A stretch of 64,000 bases of DNA from Scatophagus argus (Eukaryota > Chordata > Actinopteri > Scatophagidae), in assembly GCF_020382885.2 (NCBI RefSeq), contig NC_058504.1, positions 19,603,019 to 19,667,018 of the forward strand, read 5' to 3'. The notes under the pieces were generated by a model. That model saw only the letters and a program-made list of their open reading frames with translations, was not told where the DNA came from and did not search any database. Below are positions 49,885-62,300 of the stretch, one piece after another. Positions within the stretch are counted from its first letter, which is position 1. Each line of letters opens with the position of its first letter. Both the position numbers and the translations under genes were made by a program.

Positions 49885-49927
49885 AAGGGAGGGGAAGGGA
49901 GGAAGGAAGAAAGGAAGGAAGGAAGAG
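49885..49927. repeat. (GGAA)n microsatellite in rab33a 5' flank
   Basis: GGGGAAGGGAGGAAGGAAGA, then AAGGAAGGAAGGAAGA, 85-127 bp upstream of the rab33a ATG. GGAA is the core of ETS-factor sites. Confidence 0.85.
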
Positions 49928-49999
49928 ATGCAACAATACCAACGATGCTCACTTTCAGCAGCTGAGTCTGGCTTTAAAGGGAAAAGCATTTGAAAAGAT

Positions 50000-52900
50000 A
50001 TGAATATTAGAATCCATGTAGCAACGTGCTGAATGAGTGGGGTATAACAAGAAAATTATTTAAAATTATTCATCATTATTTTAGTCACATCAGACAACAA
50101 TTTAGCTAAAGTGAAATACTATAGTGATACAACGGGACATCCAAATGTAACATGTGCCTGAAGATTACTATAAACTTGCATAGTTATACCATAAAAGTCC
50201 ATGCAGTATGAGACTCATTATTTGAGCCCTTCTGAATCCTGACATATTGTGCTTCTTACTCACTATATTTAGCTGACAGCTGTAGTTAGTAGTTACTTTC
50301 AAATAACACATAGAATATGCTCGTGAAAAACAATGGAAAAACAATATAGGCAAGTGCTCCCTGTGTCACTGGCATTGTGATGCTGGAATATTAAAACACA
50401 ACATACATGAAACCATAAGCACACTATTAAGAGTCAAAGAGACAAAATAACTGAAGTATAACTACTAGGATGATGCTATTATTTTTATTATCAGGTTTCA
50501 TGCCATTCCGTCTCAACCTTCTCCCTCTTATTATTATTAGTCTTAATATTAATATTGATAACCAATTTGTTTCATTAGAGGAAAGTACTGTAAGTTTATT
50601 TTCTCCATATATCTGGTGCAAAACTGATGCATCCGTAGTTCTTGACTAATATTCTGAAAATCACCTACCAACAGAAGATTCTGATTCCAGATAACATACT
50701 AAAAATATCATGCTAAAGCAGTATTTCTCAATATATTCGAGCTCAAATACTGAAAATAACAACAGTGTGATTGTAGCTGTCAGTCAGAGTTTTAACAGAG
50801 TCAGAAAGTGAAACAGATTTTCTCACACTGCCTGGTCATGTGACCTGATCAGCAGGTCATATTATCACATTCCACAAACCAGCATGGCCATAATGAAAGG
50901 GATTGTAATGTTGCTAAATTCTATAGGCCTGATTAGCTTGTCCTTCAAGGTACAAAGAATATCAAAAAATACCAGGAAATCCTATTTAAATCAACATTAA
51001 TACAAAATCCCTCAAAAACAATATTTCAAAGACAATACCCCTCTATACTCCTATACTCCTCTAAGTCAATGGAAAATACATACAAAATACTGTTTGTTAC
51101 ATATACATATACATACTGAGGTGGTATTAAACAAGGAGGATGACTACAGCTGAAACTAGAATGAATCACCTCCCAATATCCAGATTATCCAGACAATACA
51201 TCTGATGAAGCACTTCTGTTGTTTGCACTATAATTATTGAAATTAGTGAAAACATTAATCCAGAACTATTCGGATTTGACCTCTGTGGGCCATGACCATC
51301 GCTAAGAGCCCTCCTGCCAGCACGCATAAAAATAATATTACAGCAGCTTAGTAAACATCTAAATGCCTACAATTAGTTTTCTTCAGTTCATATTACATCC
51401 ATGTCATATTTTGATTATAAAATCTTAAATTTCCATGTGGAATCTGTCAGTTTTTTCTTTGTGTTTGAAAAGAGGTTTTTGAAAGTGAGAAACTGAATGC
51501 AGGAAAGAAAGGAAATCGGTGTCATTCACTGCACAAACTGCATTCATGTGTTTAAGCTGCTTTGCTTCCATTTTGACTAACAGCAACAGAAAAACAATCA
51601 AAACATGAAATGCACACACATGCATACCCCCCTACACACACACTTTACACTTATGTATGTATGTGTGTGTGTATACACACACACACACACACATATATAT
51701 GCACACGCAGGCACACCACTCTCTGTGTTGAACAGTCCCTCACACAGACACAATCTCTTCCTCACAGACACACACTCTCTATCAAAGAGACACGCATAAT
51801 GTCTTTCTCACACACCCACACACTCGCACTGTGTTGAACAATCCCAGCGCTTGTGTCTGACAGAGCTCCCTTCTCCTTCAGTCAAAGGCCTGTTTGTCTG
51901 GAAGCCAGTCTCTGTGGGACATTCACATTCTGCTGAATACAAACCAGCAGGGAAATATAGCATGAATTTACAAACACACACATTTGGAGTCATACGTAAC
52001 AATGTCTTGGTTTCACAATTTCATTTGTGGTCGTTTTACTCCAGACATGTGTGCTACATATAATATCACATAAACCATCTTCATTGTCCTTAAACTACAA
52101 CTCTTCAGAAACATTTTTTTTCTGCTGCCGTCGCACCACCAGATGAACTGCACAGACAGCAGCTGTGACTCGAGCTTAAAGAGGAACATGAATAGACAAA
52201 ATAAATCTGTCCATCTGTATTACTCCAGTGAGAGTCAAGATTTAAAGAAATACTTTATGTTAGGACCAATGTACTGTGTCCATAAATTTGGATATGTGTT
52301 AACTAAGCGTCAAAGACTGAGACACACACTCACAGCATTCAGAGGCTGAATTAACTTGAATGTGCTTTTGATTATTGATTACATTAACATGGTCTCAAGA
52401 CTGAAAGCAGAACATATGATAAAAAATATATATATAATCTATAGTGCCATTCTCACACCTCACACAAATTAAAGTTAATAACATGCAACACCTTGTCACA
52501 CCAGGAAGTGTAGCTGGTGAGATAACTGTTAACTCACTAGCCAGCCAAGTTAGTCACAAAAGCTCTCATGATTATTTTCATTTTCTCAGGAATGTACTGT
52601 TTACTCCCCACTGGGAACATTGGCTTCTAAAAAGTTTATAGAGCAAGATCATTAACTCATCAGCTTAGCTCCGCCACTAATGGGACAAACACTGTCATCA
52701 TTTAAAAGACGTTTTAAACTGTCTATTATACCATCAATTCAGAACTTGTCTCATAACTGTGTGTAACCATGAGCAAATCCTTTCGTGGCAGCAGTTGTAA
52801 TGAACTGAATTTTGCCATTTAAAATGCTGTGTGACCTAACCATAACAACTCCTCTAAGGTCCAAAGCAGCTTAACGTTAAATTTATCAGTACTCATTCAT

Positions 52901-53790
52901 GTTGTTTTAAATGAGGCAAGTGACTGATAAAAAAACAACAATATATCTTTATATTTTATTTTTCACTTATAAATTATATACTTACATGTTTTTTGTTAAG
53001 GACACGTTTGTTTTCTGTAAGCATCCCTCAACTCTTAACAGCTACTGCAAGCTCACAACATGACTGTTATGAGCTATTACTTTTCCACCATTGTGAACAT
53101 GATTAAATGGCATTAATACATACAGTAATTAGTTTTCTGATACACAGTGGAGAGCAGCAACAGGCTGTATTTGTGTCTTCAAGAGTTACTGCTCTCCAAG
53201 TTCATAGAATATGGCACTTTATAAGCACAGGTACAATAGCTGAAGATACACTCAGGTGTTAGAATTATGAAACTCCAATACTCATCACTTTTTCTCAATG
53301 AACTCCAATGTTGTGGAATTTTGCTAAAAGATTTTGCGGTAAAGTTTGCAGTGTTTGGTAAAGTGTCTTTTTGTGATGTGAGCAATTGAATATTTGTTAT
53401 GTACAACTGAAATTGTTGAATTTTAATTCTACCAACAGATAGACAATAGTGATCATATAAGGGGAACACATTAGATTTGAAAATATTCGTCTGAAATTTC
53501 AGTTACAGAGCAGTGTCATGTTAATATAAAATTGCACTGTGAGGAACAGTTTTACAAACTATAGTGTCATATGAGGAATGTGAAATTACCGTCAACGGGG
53601 TAAGTTTGAACAGAGAAAAAGAGAAGTGACTGCAACACTTGTACCAGAAAACAATATACTGCAGCTCAAAATCACAAAAGGTGAGTGCTGACTCTGAAGT
53701 TCTTGTATGAAACGTTTTTGTTCGGTGGAAACTGCTTTCCAAGGTTATCTCAGGTGGACGGTCAGGCCCTGTTAAGCCCCTCTCCAGAGT
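50000..53790. other. Intergenic rab33a-mxra5, no gene seen
   Basis: No supported coding sequence on either strand. Apart from the TG/CA palindrome at 51662-51685 and CA-rich text around 51600-51820 it is AT-rich single-copy DNA. The rab33a promoter lies at its left edge. Confidence 0.5.
51662..51685. repeat. Perfect 24-bp (TG)n-TATA-(CA)n palindrome
   Basis: A TG run meets a CA run at GTATAC (51671-51676), giving an uninterrupted self-complementary stretch that can extrude as a cruciform. It is flanked by GTAT repeats on the left and CA then TA repeats on the right. Confidence 0.85.
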
Positions 53791-53797
53791 TTTTTTT

Positions 53798-53803
53798 TTT
53801 ATT
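53798..53803 (-). terminator. Candidate mxra5 polyadenylation signal AATAAA
   Basis: A canonical hexamer on the gene strand about 80 nt past the mxra5 stop codon. It is followed by an A run on the gene strand rather than a clear GU-rich element, so use is uncertain; a more distal site is possible. Confidence 0.4.
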
Positions 53804-53883
53804 ATGCAGTATAATTAAACCCTGATAGGAAAAAATCCTCATTACGTCTTAATTCTGCTGAGATTTTCCAAATAAAATGTCAC

Positions 53884-54437
53884 TCAGACCACTTGTAGGT
53901 AAGTAGATTTAAAGTCTGTTCCAAGTGCGTTTTTAGCATTGCATTTATAAATGCCGGAGTTCATGAGTACAGGGTTCTGTATGACCAGACTGCCCTCCTC
54001 TGTCATGTAAATCCCTCCCTGCATTGTGAACCGGTTATGTGGAACCAGTGTTGTGCGTCCAGGCAGCGTCCATGAAATATCTGGCTTGGGAATACCAGTT
54101 GCAACACAGTTTAACGTCACTGGTGATCCACGATTGACTCTTGTAATTGATGTCAGTGTACTGGTGATGCGTGGTGGAAAAACCATCACCGCAACTGGGT
54201 AGGATAGTGTTGATGAGCCAAAAGAGTTGGAGGCTTTACAAATGTACGTTCCTTTGTCAAAGGCGGCGACCTGCCTGAGTTGGAGGGTTCCATTGGCAAG
54301 AAAAGATACCCGACCAATGTTTTGAGGTTTGTCCAAAACAAGACCATTAGGCAGGGTCCATGTGATTGATGCCTGTGGCCAGCCATCCACGCTGCAGGGC
54401 AAATTCAGATTGAGGCCATAAGTGATCTTCACCCCAC
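53884..54437 (-). CDS. mxra5: mxra5 last exon (Ig11, Ig12)
   Basis: 554 nt including TGA. Ig11: LNLPCSVDGWPQASITWTLP to KGTYICKASNSFGSS. Ig12: VTLNCVATGIPKPDISWTLP to SGIYKCNAKNALGTD. The protein ends almost directly after Ig12, with no anchor or membrane segment. Confidence 0.92.
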
Positions 54438-57400
54438 CTGGAAAAGTGTAATTAGAACATTAAGCAGATTTTATGTGTACTTTTTATTTTTTTTTTTAAA
54501 AAAAGGAATGATTTGTTTGTGGTAAGAATGTGATCCAAGCTCAATCTGACCCAATTACAAGATTTATGCCATCAATTTGAATTAAATGGCTCCTGTAGAC
54601 AGGTGTGCCTTGCATATTGGGATGCAGAAGTATAGTTGGTATTGCAATCCATGATAAGTTTAGTTGTTTTGGTAAATTTGCTTTATCCTGCTTTTTTGTT
54701 TGTTTCTAAAACAAGAAACAAACAAAAAAACAATGTATAGACTCATAATCCTGAGATGCAACTCTAATATGCAGAATTTTTTGTCACACAAGGTATTTAA
54801 AATCCAATAGATTTAAAAGAAATCATTTCCTTTTCAAATCATTGCAATACATATGTTTGCAAAATTATTGACCAAAAAGAGACTTATGCTTCATCAGTGT
54901 GAGATGGAAAACCATACCTGTAGATCCTCTGATCACTGGCTTTCTGCCTGCCTCCAGTGCGTAACGCTTCTCTGCTTGTCCTGCCACATTCTTTGCTAGA
55001 CACCGGTACACTCCCTTATCACTTGCAAGCGGCTGAGAGATCTGTAGAGTTCCATTACCCAGATGATGTGTGAAGCGTTGGAGTCTAACACCAGGTGTTA
55101 ACATTGTTCCATTGGGAAGAACCCATGCAAACTCTGGCCTAGGTTTTCCACGAGCAGGGCACTCTAGGCTTAGTAGCCTACCGTCTTGCTTAATGGGTAA
55201 GATTTCAATATTGGGAACAGCAAAACTTGGTTTTTCAGCTAATGATGCCACCTCTAACTCAACCAAAAGTGAGGCCTCACCCAGATTGTTTTTAGCCATA
55301 CACATGTACCTCCCTTCATCTGTTTTCCTCACACCTCTCAGCTCCAAACTCCCATTCCGGTGGACTTGAAAGCGACCACCCACATAGGGCATTGGGAGTG
55401 TGTGGCCGTAAGGAGTAACCCACCAGACTCTTGGTGCGGGTTTCCCTTCCACACTGCAATCCAGGAGTGCTGTTTGGTAGGAGACAGCCAAAATCTTTGT
55501 GGTGCTCTTCCCTTTTATACCATTGATAAAGGGTTCCTGGGGTTCAACTTCAAGTTTCATGTTTTTAACATCATCACCAGCAGAATTTTGTGCCATACAT
55601 GCATATTTCCCTTCATCGGCCAGTCTCACTTTATTTACTACTAACATCCCATCATCCAAGATTTGAAATTTGTCAGATGACATCAATATCAAATTCTTTC
55701 CTGGTGAGATCCACGTGATTTTTGGTGTAGGATCACCCATTGCCTGACAACTCAATTTTGCTGATTCTCCTAACTTTGCCATCACTAGTGATTGTGATTT
55801 TAATCTAATTTTGGGCGCATTCGATCCCACTTTAACGCTCACTTTTCTTTCGTCCTTGCCCAGTTTGTTCTTGGCATAACAAGTGTAGTCACCCTCATCT
55901 TTTTTGCCCATTTGCTGGAGAAGTAAAGTTCCATTGTCAAAAATAACATAGCGGCGATTGCGAAGGCCACTGTCATCCGACTGAAGAGCATTGTTGATCA
56001 AAGTTCCATCTGGGAGACTCCAGGAAACTTCTGGATCAGGGAGGCCTGTCGCAACACAGTCCACCTAAAAAGGAAACAAAAGAGGGAGAATGAGTGGATA
56101 AGGTAGAAAAGTAAGCGTAAGGTGGAATCTACGCTGTAAGATTGATTTGATTTTAAAATAATCAAGCTAATAACGCATATATATATATACATATACACAC
56201 ACACATACATATATATATAAAAGGAGAATAAACATTGAACTGGCAAATGTTGTTCACCAGTTCAATGTTTGATAATGAATGATAATGTTGATCCTATTTT
56301 AAATAACTTTGAGCTAGGTACCCATAGCTACCTGGAAATTTTCTCCAAAAGTGACGCTTGTCTGTGCAGTCCTCACGTGTTCAATTCTGGGAGGGGTCAT
56401 TAACACCTCTACCTGATAATACAAACACATAAAGAAATAGATTAAATACTTTTAATGTGAAAGAAAGTTACAGTGAAAGCTCAGAAAATACAGACATACT
56501 TCATTCAGGTATTGATCACCGAATAACCTGCTATTTCAAATTTTGCCAGCCAAAATACAGAAAATTAAAATCCCACTCAAGAGTGAGAACAGACCACATT
56601 TTTTATTCTTAAGTCAAGGTATAAAGATACATCTTAACAACAGTGACTTTGATATTCATTAACAAGCCAAAGATTCCTGAAGTTATCTGTCCTTGTCATA
56701 CCTGGAAGAGCTCCATGTCCTCCCCATTGGGCCGCTGGAAGAAACACAGATAATTTCCTCCATCCAGCTCAGTTAGCTGAAGTATCCTCAGAGTCCCATT
56801 ACGGAAGACTTTAATTGGTCTCTCTGGACTGCAGACAGATGAGAGAGAGAAATTAGATTAAAGCAGTCAGTCAAGTTTAATGGAAAATAAAACCTTTAAA
56901 TACTTCAATAATTTGGTCAATATGTTACAGTATTAACAAAATAAGTTACCTGTATCGATGTTCCATGATGGTCTTGGAGGGTAGCTGCCAGATGGTCCCT
57001 CTTGTGGATGCTGTAGACTCTGGACAGTGGAGGTAAACAGCAGAACCATACATAGCTGAAACAAAGTGCTGGCGGGATGGCACACCATGGTGGTGAGTTG
57101 GAGGGATGGGAAGAGGAACAGGAGGCTGATGGGAGAAGGAAGTGGAATCTGCCTTCACCTCCAGCAGGACAGTTCTTTTGGCAAGGCCAACAGCATTAGT
57201 GGCTAAACACTCATATCTGTGGAAGGATTGACAGCTTCTTGGTGACTTCTATCAAACTCACAGCTCTGATGTAAAGCTGCATATGGTAACCAAACCTAAA
57301 TCAAAACATTACTTGATTATGTTAAGTGATTGAGATCACATTCTGATTTAGAAGGTGGGTCAACATTGAGCCTTGGGTTTTCAACCAGATATTTAAGCAG

Positions 57401-59363
57401 TACATAGACAAAAAGACAAAATCAAATGCGAATCTCATACCTCCCAGCATCAACTGGTGAAACATTTTTCACATACAGTGTCCCATTGGGGAAGACAAAC
57501 AGCCTGCGTCCAAGAAACTGTGATGGTTTAACATGGACACCTGCTGGAAGCGTCCACTTCAGAGCCGGCACTGGTTCACCCTTCACAGAACAGTGGACAT
57601 ACAAACTCCTGCCTGGTTAAATGTGATTACATTAGTTTAGATCACACTGTGGCATTGCAAACATTTTACTGTATTGCCTACCAGTCATACCATAAGGAAA
57701 ACTTTCAAACATTTGTTTTGGGAAGTTTTAGATGTCTTTGTTTACATGAATTTCTGTACCATACCTGGCTGAATGATCACAGTATCCATTACTTCTTCAC
57801 TGATGCTTGGAGGCAGAGCTGCCACATGGAGATGATAAGTAATCGTATCAGCACCTGCTGCATTGCTTGCAATACATTTATAGTCCCCTTTGCTGGAGAA
57901 ATTAGGAGAGTGAATGTGTAGAGTTCCATTCCGAAGCAGAGACATTGGAGAAAGGAGAGTGTGAACAGTTCCAACATCACGTACAAACGTCCTGTCAGGA
58001 AGAATCCACGAAATTTGGGCAGGTGGTCTTCCTGAAGCAAAGCAGTCAATAGTCACACTTTTCCCTAAATAGACTGCTATCTCTGTGGCCTTGGGCGGCT
58101 GGATCTTGGGTGCCTCAGTCTGAACAGCTAAGGTTACAGCCATACGATCTGATCCAAACCTGTTCTGGGCTGTGCAGAGGTACTGGCCTCTATCCTGAAG
58201 CTGGATGTTTTTAATAAGAAAAGTTCCATTTTTGAAGACTTCAAAACGAGTGCCATGCTTGGTGTTGGCTGGGATGGTGGCACCTGAGAGGGGAACAGAA
58301 AGGATAAGGGGGCAGTGGAGGCAGATATCTAAATTATTAATCACAATTCTCATAACTGGCTTTGCCACATTTGGAAATTTTGGTTTCTAGAATTCCCCTC
58401 CAATGGTATCAAAACAAAGTGGCAGGCAGATCTGACTCATGACCAATGACATGAATGAACTGAAAGCCACACATGGACTGTGTCAACTCCCTAGGATTGT
58501 CTCATTTTCCTACATTGTTTAATTTGCTTTTTGTGCTTAATTCCTTTGCTCTCTACCTCTCTCTCTCTCTATTACTACCTGTGGAGACTTTGGTCCATGC
58601 AATGCTGGGTTCAGGATTCCCTGTGGCTTTGCAGTGCAGGAACACATCACTTTCTGCCACCACTGACACACTAGCTGTGGTTACTGTGGTTATATGAGGT
58701 TTCACCCTGCCACTTTCAGCTCCCAACATCCATGGGAAAGGAGGTGCAGCAGTAGGTCGCAGAGAACTGATTCGACCTGCTACAAAGAAACATTCGAACA
58801 GCAAAAAATAATATCATTATTATCAATTAACATTTATTAAAATATACTGCTCATTGTACATTATAAATGTGTACTCTATATTTTTTTATAATAGTGCAAC
58901 TACCTCCAACAGGCCAGCGACCTTCATTTTGGACTCCAGGGGTGGTGAGATGGTAAGAACGAGGCGTTGGCGTGAAACCAGAGAATGACAATGATGAAGG
59001 TTTTGCAGGCTTTGGAGGTTGCAGGGTGTAAGTGTAAGAAGCAGTAGGTGCAGGTGGTTTGGGGATATAGGGTCTCTGTGGAGGTGGATTGAGTTTTGGT
59101 GTGATGGGGGATGGAGGATTATAGACGCTAGTGCGAGGTTTGGGTGTCGCCATCCTCCCAAGCTGAATGATTCGATCGAGCTGTGCCTGAAAAATCAAAA
59201 TCAGATGAGATCAATTATTAAGGTATGAACCAATTTACCTGGAATTAAGTACCATCGCTGAGAGATTACTGCCATCATTAGCATCATTAGAAAAACCACT
59301 GCATTTAAACTTACTTATTATTTTTGTGCATTTTCTTCTTGAAAGCATAACTTTCTATCTGCT

Positions 59364-59394
<31 letters not shown>

Positions 59395-62300
59395 ACTGGT
59401 TCTGTGGGGGGTGTACTGGCACTGTGGACACCAATGGGCTTTTTTACACCAGACATTTTTAAATAGAAAGAAAAATAAATGCATACTATTAAAAATGACT
59501 CTGTGCCATTAGGGGAGAGAACCTGCATGGACATAATGGAAACTGGTAAAGCTAAGTGGAGCTATTATTAGTGCTATTAAATCACACACCATTGGTTTTC
59601 TTGCTATTACGTCAAAATATCTGAAAGACTTGCCCTTAAAGCTAAATCTGCAAACACTGAGTTAAAGTCATACAAGAGCATACTGTAAAGAAAATTTACT
59701 TACTTAACAGTTTATAATATATTGGTCCACTTTCTATTGCATTTGTTACTTTAACCATTTGTTTTATGTGCTTTTAAAGCACTTTATGAACATTTAGATA
59801 TGCACACTGCACAGCCACAAAAGCACCCCTCATCAAACCTGTCTATATCTGTTCCTCAGCCTTGATAGAAATAGTTGATCTCTGGTTTGCGTTCTGCCAT
59901 CCAAGTGATGATTTAGATTATGATGTGGTAGGTGGGGATTAGGTTGTGTAAATCTGGAGTTTCCCGTTCTTCCAGTAACTGTAGGTGTGGGCTTCACTGT
60001 TTCAGCTGTGATCTCTGGTCGGTTGGTGACAACTGGGTTTTGAGCCCATGGATGGGGCAAAGGCCAAGGTGGATGTGTAGGCATAGAGTGTGACCCAGGA
60101 CCTAGGAGCAGAGAGCAAATATTTGCTCAGATATGTCCATGCATTCTAACGAGGATTAGCGTGACATATTATAATGTAACAAGTTGCCAAAATATTGCCT
60201 CTTTATAATTATAATTATACTATCTTTTACACATTCTATCAGTTATTTATCATCACAACTCATTTCAAAAATAGTGTTTAATAAGGAAATCATTACACAG
60301 CATTTTTATTTACCATGCCTTGGATGAGAAAATGACTTTTGATCTGGCCAAGATGGGCTGAGAGGAACATACAGATGATGGTGATGGTGTGAAGGCCAGC
60401 GGGTGGTCGCAGAGAATCTGGGAGGCTGGGAATGCCGGCCTGAGTTCACTTTGCTTTGTCTTCCTGTATTTCTGTCTCGGTTTGTGTGTGTTGTCCTTGA
60501 AGGAGTAGTGTGCCTTCCTCTCTGTTTGTCCTGATGAAGCCAGGGGTGAAGTGGCTCCATTATTGGGAAATTATGGATCTCAGGCGTGACTTTTAGTTTG
60601 CTTAAATTTTTACTGTCTGTCTGCGTGACTTCTTCTCTTGTTATCCCTTTTGTTGGATTTGAGGTAATAACTTTGGAGGACGAATTTCTTGCTTGGGTTG
60701 ATGTATTTTCTCCCATTGAAGGTCGAGTGTTAGGTCTTGGTCTATTTTGTGTTGTTAATTGGAGGTTTTGCCGCATATTGTTGTCCTGTCTAGATTTCTC
60801 TGTGTCTTGGTCACTGTCTTCTGTTTCTGTTTTGTCCTCCTCTTGACCTTTCATTGCACCCCTCTCACTCTCTCCTGCAAGATATTTATTATCTCTGCCC
60901 TCTTCCAAAGTTTGTGTTACAATCTCAACCCTCTGTCTCTCAGATTTCTTTAGGATTACAGCTTCAGTGTTTTCAACAGCTCTTTCAGTTGGACGAGGGG
61001 TACTGTCTAGCTTTGGAGTGACAACTGTCTTTGGATTAGGTAAATTATGTCTACCTTGAGAGCTGTCTACATGAGTATCTTGTACTTTAGGTGATGTGAA
61101 TGTGGTAAGGCTACTGTTGAGATCATTAGTGGTATGAGAGGTTTTATTGTTTAAATCTTCCTCGGTATCCAGATTATCACTATCTTTGTAATTATATTCT
61201 TCATTGTATTCATCTTCCTCTGTCTGATACTCAGAAGATAGGGTTTCGTGCTTTGCTACTGTGGTTGGAACAGGTGTTGTAGTAGTAGTAGTAGTGGTTG
61301 TAGTTGTAGTTGTGGTCATCATGGTTGTTGTTTTTGGGGGGACAGTTGTTTGCTGCTTGTTTGACAAATGGTAGAAAGGGTGTATATGTGGGCGGATCCT
61401 TCTCATTGGGGGCTTTCTACGTCTATAAGGCGGCCTTCTCCTGTTTGACTGACCAGGAATGGGGTTCGCTCTCCCCTCCCTAGAGTCCTTATTTTCTGAC
61501 TGATCAACTAACTGAGGAGTACCAACAGCAGGGGGGTCTGTGACAGCTTCTGCTTTTTCTGCTATTCCATCAACATGATGTAGGGTTGATTCTGTACTTT
61601 TGGGGGGTGGAGTTTGTAAAACCTTTGTCAGACTTTCAGATGTTTCAGAGTCTTTTCTATTATTTGATCTCTTCTCTGTAGAATAAGACTCAATCTTAGC
61701 TTTTGTGTTAATGGGAAAATTTGTTGGGTCCATCCTAGGATCAGTAGGGGTGGTAGCAGGGAGTAAATTGTTAAAACTAGAAGCAACTGTAGTGGCAGTT
61801 GTAGTAGTAGGTTTGGACACACTTGTTAGGACAGTTACTGTGTTTGGTTCTGGTAGTGACTGCTCTGTGGGCAGAACAACACTTGGTTTGGTCTTAACTT
61901 TAGATAATATCTCCGCCCAACGATTTGGATCTAATTCCTTAACTGATTTATTGTGCTTTCTTTTTGCATCTTTAATTCTTATCCTTGTTGAAAACCTGTT
62001 GGGATTCCTTTGTTCTGTTTCTACTTTCTTAGGGAACTGCGTCGCAAAAGGACGTATAATTTCCTGGTAATCTCCCCCCGAACCTTCTCCTTCCTCCAAG
62101 GTGACTGGCAAGATCTGCCGATTCATCTCAGTCTGTACTGTAGATCTATCAGAGGCCTTTTCACCTGTGACTTCCACCATGTGTGATATCATGTCAACTC
62201 CATATAGATTTGAAGCCAAGCAGCTGTACTCCCCCGTATCCTCTTGTGTCAACCTCCTTACAATCAAAGTCCCATTTTCCATTACTTCTGCTCGTCTTGT

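Noticed and set aside
49663..50003. Several plus-strand frames opposite rab33a exon 1
   Set aside because: Pro and Ser/Arg runs are the complement of the Gly-coding tract and GGAA repeat.
61705..62070. 121-codon plus-strand frame rich in Val/Leu
   Set aside because: Antisense shadow of the Thr/Lys-rich spacer in the mxra5 giant exon.
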